A DNA stretch of 7,739 nucleotides, taken from NCBI GenBank assembly GCA_035369845.1, contig DAOOVD010000079.1, positions 1 to 7,739 of the forward strand. The letters run 5' to 3'. The first letter of the stretch is position 1. Every line of letters starts with the position of its first letter. The position numbers and the translations under genes are program-made. This document shows, in pieces, positions 1 to 5,341 of the stretch. Under the pieces are notes generated by a model, which was not told the DNA's origin, did not search any database, and saw nothing but the letters and a program-made list of their open reading frames with translations. The stretch comes from DAOOVD01 sp035369845 (GTDB lineage Bacteria; Bacillota; Desulfotomaculia; Desulfotomaculales; Pelotomaculaceae).

Positions 1-229
1 TTCTATAGCAGGCGTCATTTTCCAGGATCATGCCTTTGAGTCCATTGCCAACGGCCAGGCGTACCGTCCCCTGTCGGAAGATTCGCTGCTGGCGGCGGAT
101 CTGGCCATGAACGGCTACGATCCCACGGGCGGGGCCCTTTTCTTCTGGAATCCGGCCAAGCCTGTCAATCCCTGGATTTGGTCGAGAAACGTCGTAACCC
201 AAATCGGCAATCACGTTTTCGCCCGCTGA
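1..229 (+). CDS. sleB: Spore cortex-lytic enzyme SleB, C-terminal part (5' end outside window)
   Basis: This is the tail of a cell wall hydrolase of the SleB/CwlJ (Hydrolase_2) family. These enzymes act as lytic transglycosylases on the muramic-lactam peptidoglycan of the spore cortex during germination. The reading frame enters at base 2 and gives 75 residues to a TGA at 227-229. Visible family hallmarks are IAGVIFQ near the start of the fragment, the NGYDPTGGALFFWNPAK block, and the final WIWSRNVVTQIGNHVFAR. The length after these motifs is normal, so the C-terminus is intact; the signal peptide, peptidoglycan-binding domain and catalytic Glu lie upstream of the window. The next gene is ypeB, the standard partner of sleB, which favours SleB over CwlJ or a vegetative paralogue. 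I see no terminator in the 100 bases before ypeB, so the two are probably cotranscribed in the forespore. Confidence 0.9.
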   Translation, partial: SIAGVIFQDHAFESIANGQAYRPLSEDSLLAADLAMNGYDPTGGALFFWNPAKPVNPWIWSRNVVTQIGNHVFAR

Positions 230-312
230 ATTCGCCGGCTCGTCCGGTTTCGCAGTTCCGCCGCGCATATTGCTGTTACCGGCTTGAAAAATGCATACGG
301 GCGGTTTTTTAC

Positions 313-320
313 AAGGAGGA
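313..320 (+). promoter_or_regulatory. Ribosome binding site of ypeB
   Basis: AAGGAGGA lies 9 bases before the ATG at 330. It fixes the ypeB start there rather than at the in-frame ATG at 291, which has no Shine-Dalgarno sequence and would add 13 residues ahead of the membrane anchor. The region 230-312 holds no other feature I can support. Confidence 0.85.
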
Positions 321-329
321 CATGTTGAC

Positions 330-1688
330 ATGAGGAAGTGGATAATTCCGGCGGCCGTCGGCGTTGCAGCGCTTATCGCGGTCGGCGCGTGGGGGTACGC
401 CCAGTACCGGGCCAACCGCAGCATGGAAAACTTTTTAAACAACAAGTATCAGCGCTCTTTTTTTGATATGGCCAGCCAGGTGCAAAATATTGAGGTGCTG
501 CTGTCCAAGAGCCTGGTTGCCGCCGATCCGCGTCTCGACATGGCATTTTTGACGGATATCCGCCAGCAGGCTGCCTTTGCCCAGTCCAACCTCGGCCAGT
601 TGCCGCTGGATGACGCCCTGGCCGGCCGCACCGCCAAATTTTTAACTCAAATCGGTGACTTTGCGGATAGTCTGGCCAGGGAGCTCAGCCAGGGCGAGTC
701 AATAGACGGCAAACACTGGGATACTCTGAACAGCCTGTACCAGCAGTCGGTGGAACTGAACCGGGAGCTTCAGGGAATCCAGTACCGCGTTGCCCAGAAC
801 AGCTTTTATTTCGGGGAACTGGTAAGGCAGGTAAGGAAGAACCTTCAAGAAAACCCGGACAACCTGGCGCATACCGATTTTCAGGCTCTCGACAAAAAGA
901 TGCAGCGCTATCCGGCCTTAATTTACGACGGCCCGTTTTCCGATCACCTTGAGCGGAGCGAGCCCAGGGCATTAAGCGGTCAGGCCGAAATAGGACCCGA
1001 GGAGGCGAAAGACAGGGCCCTGGCTTTTATAGAAAAGAGGCCGGGTCTGAATTACCGAGCCAACGTGACCGACGCGCGGAACAGCCGGATTCCGTCCTAC
1101 CGGGTGGAAGTATTTCCGGCGGAACAGGATTCCGACAGGACGGTGCTGGATATATCCAAGCAGGGGGGAAAGGTTGTCTGGATGCTGAATGTGCGCCCCC
1201 GCGGGGACCCGGCTGTCGATATGGAACAGGCGCGTCAGAAAGCGGTAAGATTTTTAAGCGACCGCGGCTTCGGGGAAATGCAGTCCACTTATCATGTGCG
1301 CCGTGGCAATACCGTTACGTTTAATTTTGCCGCAGTGCAGAACGGGGTTACCATATACTCGGACCTTGTGAAGGCGACTGTTGCGCTGGATAACGGAGAG
1401 GTGATCGGCGCCGAAACCTCCGGCTACCTGATGTTCCACCGGCGGCGCGACTTGCCTAAAGCCTCGGTGTCAATGGAGCGGGCCCGGTCTGCAATCAACC
1501 CCCGCATGGAAGTTACCGGCGGAAAGTTGACTTTGATACCGGTCCGGCCGGATGACGAAAAACTGGCCTACGAATTTCAGGGCAAACTGGGCGGGGAAAA
1601 TTACCTCATCTATGTCAACGCCGAAAACGGCAGAGAGGAAAACATACTCAAACTTATCGACACCGCCGGCGGCACTTTGACCATGTAA
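330..1688 (+). CDS. ypeB: Germination protein YpeB, membrane-anchored partner of SleB
   Basis: YpeB is needed to stabilise and localise SleB in the dormant spore; in known spore-formers the two proteins depend on each other. From the ATG at 330 the product is 452 residues, close to the roughly 450 of Bacillus YpeB. Residues 4-23 form one hydrophobic N-terminal segment, an uncleaved anchor or signal, followed by a helical region to about 190 rich in Gln, Leu and Asn. The block YPALIYDGPFSDHL at 194-207 is a family signature. The C-terminal half (about 220-445) contains PepSY-type repeats: EEAKDRALAFIEKRPGL at about 224, a second unit near 299 (QARQKAVRFL), and the end of another with ENYLIYVNAENGRE near 423. 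It follows sleB by 100 bases with no terminator between them, the usual sleB-ypeB arrangement. I see no frameshift or truncation. Confidence 0.93.
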   Translation: MRKWIIPAAVGVAALIAVGAWGYAQYRANRSMENFLNNKYQRSFFDMASQVQNIEVLLSKSLVAADPRLDMAFLTDIRQQAAFAQSNLGQLPLDDALAGRTAKFLTQIGDFADSLARELSQGESIDGKHWDTLNSLYQQSVELNRELQGIQYRVAQNSFYFGELVRQVRKNLQENPDNLAHTDFQALDKKMQRYPALIYDGPFSDHLERSEPRALSGQAEIGPEEAKDRALAFIEKRPGLNYRANVTDARNSRIPSYRVEVFPAEQDSDRTVLDISKQGGKVVWMLNVRPRGDPAVDMEQARQKAVRFLSDRGFGEMQSTYHVRRGNTVTFNFAAVQNGVTIYSDLVKATVALDNGEVIGAETSGYLMFHRRRDLPKASVSMERARSAINPRMEVTGGKLTLIPVRPDDEKLAYEFQGKLGGENYLIYVNAENGREENILKLIDTAGGTLTM

Positions 1689-1749
1689 CCGGGGGCAGAA
1701 AGCCGCAAGACGCGGAAGACCTGCAGGGCATGTTAACATCCGGGATATG

Positions 1750-1758
1750 TGATATAAT
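1750..1758 (+). promoter_or_regulatory. Extended -10 promoter for the symporter gene
   Basis: TGATATAAT is a TGn extension joined to a perfect TATAAT (1753-1758). The expected start, about 7 bases after the hexamer, falls at about 1765, which is the A of the symporter ATG. Only a poor -35 match is present (around 1730-1736), as tolerated by extended -10 promoters. The palindrome ATGTTAACAT (1730-1739) overlaps that -35 position. The rest of the 1689-1764 gap shows no convincing terminator for ypeB, only a weak CCGC/GCGG hairpin without a T-run. Confidence 0.6.
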
Positions 1759-1764
1759 CGGGTT

Positions 1765-3183
1765 ATGATTACCCACACCCATTATGTAAGCATCATCGTT
1801 ACCATGTCTGCAGTCAGCCTTTTCGGCCTGTACTCGGTGCGGTTTGTGCGAACCGCAACGGATTTTTCCGTGGGCGGGAGAAAAATGGGAGCCCTGCTGG
1901 TGGGGGGCTCCCTGATCGGAGCTTTTGTCGGAGGAACCTCCACTGTGGGAACCGCCCAACTCGCCTACCAGTACGGGATAAGCGCCGTTTGGTTTACGCT
2001 GGGCGGGGGGCTTGCCTGTTTCATCATGGCCGTTTTTTTCGTGCAGCCGCTGCGGGTGCGGGAAGTGGACACGGTTCCCCAGTTTCTGGCGCTTACTTAC
2101 GGTGATTCCGTCCGCCCGTGGGTGGCAATTTATACTTCAGTGGGCATGTTTGTCCAGATAGCCGCCCAAAGTCTTGCCGCGGTCCCTATCCTGAAAAGCC
2201 TCTTTCCCCTTTCGGGTCAGCTTGCGGCAGCAGTCTTCACTCTGGTAATGATTACGTATGTGTTGTCGGGGGGGTTCTGGGGAGCGGGTCTGGTCGGCGT
2301 TCTGAAGACGGTCCTGATTTATGCGACCCTGTTTGTCGGTGGTTTCCTCAGTTTCAAATTGCTTGGCGGCTGGCAGGGGGCCGGGGAGTCCTTTCCCGCG
2401 GCGCCATGGCTTTCGATGTTTCCAGGCGGGCTTTACAAAGAGCTTGCTTCCGGGTTTTCGGTGATACTCGGTTTTATTTCAACACAGACATATCTGCAGC
2501 CCGTTTTCGCCTGCAAGGACGTCCGTTCTGCGCGGAAGGGGCTGTTCCTGGCGGGCGCGGTTATTCCGCTGGCCGGTATCGCCTCGGCCCTGATCGGCAT
2601 GTACATGAGGTCCGCGTATCCGGGGCTGGAACCGGGAAGCGCGATGCCGTTGTTCTTCATCAACCACCTCAATCCCTGGCTGGGAGGGGTGGCGCTGGCC
2701 ACCCTGCTTATTTCCCTGATCCTTTCCGGGGCTTCCCTGTGCCTTGGTGTGGGAATCATTATCGCCCAGGACATTTTCATCAAGTTCAAACCCGCCGGCG
2801 GGGGCGAGAAAATGCTTTTGTGGTCCCGCCTGATGGTTTTTTTTGTGGGAATCTCAAGCCTTGTATTCGTTCTTTTCAACATGAACACCCTTATTCTCAA
2901 ATGGGCTTTTCTTTCCATGACCCTGCGAGGCGTAACGGTCTTCGTGCCGCTGGCCGGAGCCGTTCTCTTCGCGAGAAGGATAAGTCCGGCGGCAGGTTTT
3001 TGGGCGATTGCGGCCGCCCCGCTCGCAGCCCTTCTCTGGGCTTTTTTGCTGCCGCGGGCCATCGACCCGCTGTACGTCGGGATATTCCTTTCCCTGGCCG
3101 TCCTGGCGGCCGGGACCGTACTGGCTGAAACGGGAGGAAGGCGGAAAAAGCGCGGTGGGACTATCGGGCAGAAGAGCGACTAA
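1765..3183 (+). CDS. Sodium:solute symporter family (SSS) transporter, substrate unknown
   Basis: A 472-residue polytopic membrane protein of the SSS family (PutP, PanF and SGLT relatives, LeuT fold), predicted to couple solute uptake to the sodium gradient. TM1 covers about residues 7-25. It is followed by the family motif TDFSVGGRKMG (32-42) and by the Gly-rich TM2 segment GGSLIGAFVGGTSTVG (47-62), where Na2-site backbone contacts lie in known structures. Another dozen or so hydrophobic segments follow. Around 315-337, LISLILSGASLCLGVGIIIAQDI matches the region with the family's sodium-binding Ser/Thr; Ser321 is a candidate ligand. The C-terminus is a basic, soluble tail (GGRRKKRGG). An in-frame TGA at 1750 and the lack of any other start codon before it make ATG 1765 the first possible start. 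There is no Shine-Dalgarno sequence, so the message may be leaderless; ATG 1804 would cut into TM1. The substrate cannot be read from the sequence. The gene seems separate from both neighbours, having its own promoter. Confidence 0.88.
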   Translation: MITHTHYVSIIVTMSAVSLFGLYSVRFVRTATDFSVGGRKMGALLVGGSLIGAFVGGTSTVGTAQLAYQYGISAVWFTLGGGLACFIMAVFFVQPLRVREVDTVPQFLALTYGDSVRPWVAIYTSVGMFVQIAAQSLAAVPILKSLFPLSGQLAAAVFTLVMITYVLSGGFWGAGLVGVLKTVLIYATLFVGGFLSFKLLGGWQGAGESFPAAPWLSMFPGGLYKELASGFSVILGFISTQTYLQPVFACKDVRSARKGLFLAGAVIPLAGIASALIGMYMRSAYPGLEPGSAMPLFFINHLNPWLGGVALATLLISLILSGASLCLGVGIIIAQDIFIKFKPAGGGEKMLLWSRLMVFFVGISSLVFVLFNMNTLILKWAFLSMTLRGVTVFVPLAGAVLFARRISPAAGFWAIAAAPLAALLWAFLLPRAIDPLYVGIFLSLAVLAAGTVLAETGGRRKKRGGTIGQKSD

Positions 3184-3193
3184 ATATTGCCTG

Positions 3194-3223
3194 TTGACAC
3201 CCTGGTAATGACCGTGCTATAAT
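3194..3223 (+). promoter_or_regulatory. Strong sigma-A type promoter of the T-box operon
   Basis: TTGACA (3194-3199) and TATAAT (3218-3223) are both perfect consensus hexamers, separated by 18 bases, with a TGC extended -10 directly before TATAAT. Transcription should begin at about 3229-3231. The -35 box starts 11 bases after the symporter stop codon, and no terminator separates the two. High intrinsic strength is expected when control is exerted later by attenuation in the leader. Confidence 0.88.
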
Positions 3224-3229
3224 AGCTTC

Positions 3230-3559
3230 GATTTTATCTGATAAAGGCAATGACGGGGGAGAAGGGTGTTCTCAATCCGCAGCGAGCCGGGGTCTGGTGC
3301 AAGCCCGGCGGAGGAAAGCGCCCGGGCCGCCCCGAAGCCGCAGGCAGAAATCTGATAAGCAGGCGGGACGCACGGACCGGGATGAGCGGAATTGTGCCAG
3401 CGCGGGCAGCGCCCCGGGTGCCCTGACGTGGAGAGTAGGCCGAAGCCGGATTGCCTCCGTTAAAAGGCTCGAGTGGATCGCAGGGCAAGTTTGCCTGCCG
3501 GTCAATTAGGGTGGTACCGCGAGATTGTACTCCCGCCCCTTGCTGGGGCGGGAGTTTTT
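3230..3559 (+). ncRNA. T-box riboswitch leader (tRNA-sensing)
   Basis: The leader carries the hallmark T-box sequence AGGGTGGTACCGCG at 3508-3521, directly before a terminator. A canonical antiterminator folds by hand: AGGG (3508-3511) with CCCT (3537-3540), a 7-base bulge TGGTACC (3512-3518), then GCG (3519-3521) with CGC (3534-3536). Stem I runs from about 3246. It has an ATGA/GAAG kink-like base, CGGGG 3254-3258 with CCCCG 3330-3334, GGGTG 3264-3268 with CGCCC 3319-3323, and an apical hairpin GCCGGG 3286-3291 with CCCGGC 3304-3309. That hairpin has AGCGAG on its 5' side and the conserved GGTGCAAG in its loop. The stem IIA/B region is recognisable at 3431-3476 (GAGAGTAGGCCGAAGCC, CCTCCGTTA, GAGTGG), and stem III at 3480-3498. 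In this family, uncharged tRNA pairs with the specifier and with the TGGN bulge, and stabilises the antiterminator. TGGT (3512-3515) calls for discriminator base A73. The specifier is uncertain; GCC at 3326-3328 is one candidate. Confidence 0.95.
3529..3559 (+). terminator. Intrinsic terminator of the T-box
   Basis: The perfect inverted repeat CTCCCGCCCC (3530-3539) and GGGGCGGGAG (3545-3554) has a 5-base loop, is extended by an A-T pair (3529/3555), and runs into TTTTT. The left arm also pairs with the T-box sequence in the antiterminator, so the two folds exclude each other. Because no other terminator follows the symporter gene, this hairpin would also stop read-through from it. Confidence 0.93.
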
Positions 3560-3573
3560 AGTATCCGGACATG

Positions 3574-3582
3574 AGAGGGGGA
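3574..3582 (+). promoter_or_regulatory. Ribosome binding site that sets the Lrp gene start at TTG 3589
   Basis: AGAGGGGGA ends 6 bases before TTG 3589. The in-frame ATG at 3571 has only the terminator tail upstream and no Shine-Dalgarno sequence. Starting at TTG gives MREILELLENDARLTPKQIA, which matches the usual beginning of this Lrp subfamily. Confidence 0.8.
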
Positions 3583-3588
3583 TGTTAT

Positions 3589-4068
3589 TTGAGGGAGATT
3601 CTGGAGCTTCTCGAAAACGATGCCCGGCTTACCCCGAAGCAGATAGCGGTTATGCTGGACATGGAGGAAAGCGAGGTGGCCCGGATTATTAAAGAACTGG
3701 AAGAGAAAAAGGTTATTTTGGGCTACCATACCTTTATAAACTGGGATAAAGCGGGCGAGGAGAAGGTTTCCGCATTGATTGAAGTCAGAATCAGCCCGCA
3801 GCGCGAAGTGGGCTTTGACGCCGTGGCGGAACGGATTTACCGTTTTCCGGAGGTGAAAACGGTACGCCTCATGTCCGGCGCGTATGATCTAGTGGTGATG
3901 ATAGAGGGGCGCACCCTCAAAGAAGTGGCGAACTTTGTTTCCCAAAAACTGGCAACAATTGAACACGTGCTGAGCACCTCCACCCATTTTGTTTTAAAGA
4001 ATTACAAGCTTCAGGGGACGATTATCGAAGACGGAGAAGAAGACAGAAGGCTGGTGATTACCCCGTGA
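3589..4068 (+). CDS. Lrp/AsnC family transcriptional regulator
   Basis: From the TTG start the protein has 159 residues, the normal size for a full Lrp/AsnC regulator. Residues about 1-50 form the AsnC-type winged helix-turn-helix (LTPKQIAVML, then EESEVARIIKELEEKKVILGY). Residues about 62-140 form the RAM (regulation of amino-acid metabolism) domain, beginning at ALIEVRISP and including PEVKTVRLMSGAYDLVVMIEG, where family members bind amino-acid or 2-oxo-acid effectors between dimers. A short acidic tail follows (EDGEEDRR). It is the first gene after the T-box terminator, and its stop overlaps the start of the aminotransferase (GTGA at 4065-4068), so its synthesis tracks the operon. By analogy it probably responds to the amino acid or oxo acid handled by the next three genes and acts on this promoter or others. 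No operator can be identified from the sequence alone. The alternative start is ATG 3571, six residues longer. Confidence 0.92.
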   Translation: MREILELLENDARLTPKQIAVMLDMEESEVARIIKELEEKKVILGYHTFINWDKAGEEKVSALIEVRISPQREVGFDAVAERIYRFPEVKTVRLMSGAYDLVVMIEGRTLKEVANFVSQKLATIEHVLSTSTHFVLKNYKLQGTIIEDGEEDRRLVITP

Positions 4069-5315
4069 CGACTCCGGCAAACTGGCAAAAGTACATCAAT
4101 CCGGTTGTTTTGGGCATTCCCCCGTCCGGCATCAGGCGCTTTTTTGACCTGGCCAGCGAGATGAAGGGCGTGATTTCCCTGGGTGTGGGCGAGCCCGACT
4201 GCGTAACGCCCTGGCACATCCGGGAGTCCTGCATGTATTCCCTCGAGAAGGGATACACCATGTACACTTCCAACCACGGCCTGCTGGAACTCCGGGTGGA
4301 GGTTGCCCGGGACCTGGCGGAAACTTACGGGGTAAACTACAACCCGAACAATGAAATCTTAATAACCGTGGGGACAAGTGAAGCCCTTGACCTGGCTTTG
4401 CGTACCATTCTGCGCCCGGGCGACGAAGTCCTGATCCCCGATCCCTCCTACGTGTCTTATGCGCCCTGCGCCGTCTTGGCGGGCGCGGAACCGGTTTACC
4501 TGAAGACATCGGTGGAAAACGGCTTCCAGGTAACCGCCGGGATGGTGGAGAAAGCAGTCACGCCCAAAACCAAAGCACTGGTGCTGTGTTACCCGAACAA
4601 TCCGACCGGCGCCACCATCGACCGGGAGAATCTTTTGGAAATCGCCGAGGTTGTCAAATTCCACGACCTGATTGTGGTTTCGGATGAAATTTACGACAGG
4701 CTGACCTACGTGGGCGAACATACCTGTGTTTCTTCCCTGCCCGGCATGCGGGACCGTACCATCCTGCTCAACGGTTTTTCCAAAGCTTATGCGATGACCG
4801 GCTGGCGTGTCGGATACGCTGCCGGAAACAGCGATTTTATAGCCGCCATGAAAAAGATACACCAGTACACCATACTGTGCGCGCCCATCACCGCTCAGGT
4901 TGCGGCGGTGGAAGCGCTGAAAAACGGCAAGCCGGGAATGAAGAAAATGGTCGAGCAATACAACCGCCGCCGCCGCCTGGTACTTCAGGCGTTCAGTGAA
5001 ATGGGCCTGCCCTGTTTCGAGCCTCGCGGAGCTTTTTACGCTTTCCCCGAGATCAGCGCGACGGGTCTTTCTTCCGAAGATTTCGCCCAGCAACTCTTAA
5101 GGGAAGAGAAAGTAGCGGTCGTTCCCGGCAGCGCTTTCGGCGGGCAGGGAGAGGGTTATATCCGCTGCTCGTATGCCGCTTCCACCGATGATCTTACCGA
5201 AGCGTTCAAGCGGATGAGCGGTTTCTTGAAGGGCAGGCTGAGCCGGAGAAAGGTTTTAACCGTTCCCTTCGGAAAAACAGAACAAAAAAATGAAGGAATC
5301 CGTCAGGTTTTATAG
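4065..5315 (+). CDS. PLP-dependent aminotransferase, class I/II (probably aromatic)
   Basis: A fold-type I aminotransferase of 416 residues, starting at a GTG that overlaps the previous stop by 4 bases. GGTGA at 4053-4057 is a plausible ribosome site 7 bases before it. The N-terminal INPVVLGIPPSGIRRFFDLA (11-30) is typical of the PatA/aromatic aminotransferase group and is followed by SLGVGEPD (38-45). Cofactor residues are present: GTSEALDL (103-110, phosphate loop), NNPTG with Asn179, SDEIY with Asp207 and Tyr210, the Schiff-base lysine Lys240 in SKAYAMTGWRVGY, Arg248 for phosphate, and Arg367 (YIRCSYA) for the substrate carboxylate. It should exchange an amino group between an amino acid and a 2-oxo acid, usually with glutamate/2-oxoglutarate as the other pair. 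Cotranscription with iorAB points to aromatic substrates yielding aryl-pyruvates, but specificity is inferred from context. The last 20 or so residues form a polar tail beyond the usual family end. Confidence 0.92.
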   Translation: MTTPANWQKYINPVVLGIPPSGIRRFFDLASEMKGVISLGVGEPDCVTPWHIRESCMYSLEKGYTMYTSNHGLLELRVEVARDLAETYGVNYNPNNEILITVGTSEALDLALRTILRPGDEVLIPDPSYVSYAPCAVLAGAEPVYLKTSVENGFQVTAGMVEKAVTPKTKALVLCYPNNPTGATIDRENLLEIAEVVKFHDLIVVSDEIYDRLTYVGEHTCVSSLPGMRDRTILLNGFSKAYAMTGWRVGYAAGNSDFIAAMKKIHQYTILCAPITAQVAAVEALKNGKPGMKKMVEQYNRRRRLVLQAFSEMGLPCFEPRGAFYAFPEISATGLSSEDFAQQLLREEKVAVVPGSAFGGQGEGYIRCSYAASTDDLTEAFKRMSGFLKGRLSRRKVLTVPFGKTEQKNEGIRQVL

Positions 5316-5326
5316 AAGCTGAAACC

Positions 5327-5336
5327 GGGGGGTGAG
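5327..5336 (+). promoter_or_regulatory. Ribosome binding site that sets iorA start at TTG 5342
   Basis: GGGGGGTGAG is a close match to the 16S anti-Shine-Dalgarno complement and ends 5 bases before TTG 5342. It supports the unusual TTG start, giving MKELLSGNEAIARGA, which matches the expected start of IorA. Confidence 0.8.
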
Positions 5337-5341
5337 TATAT

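Noticed and set aside
291..329. ATG 291 as the start of ypeB
   Set aside because: There is no Shine-Dalgarno sequence before it, and the strong site at 313-320 lies within this extension, pointing to ATG 330.
1703..1715. Hairpin CCGC-aagac-GCGG after ypeB as a terminator
   Set aside because: The stem is only 4 pairs and no T-run follows it.
2118..3128. A 336-codon plus-strand frame inside the symporter gene
   Set aside because: It is a +1-shifted shadow of the symporter, Arg/Gly/Pro-rich without membrane segments, while the symporter frame shows family motifs on both sides and throughout.
3234..3509. Small open frames on both strands within the T-box leader
   Set aside because: The interval is explained by the structured RNA from 3230 to 3559; the frames have no ribosome sites and no recognisable protein sequence.
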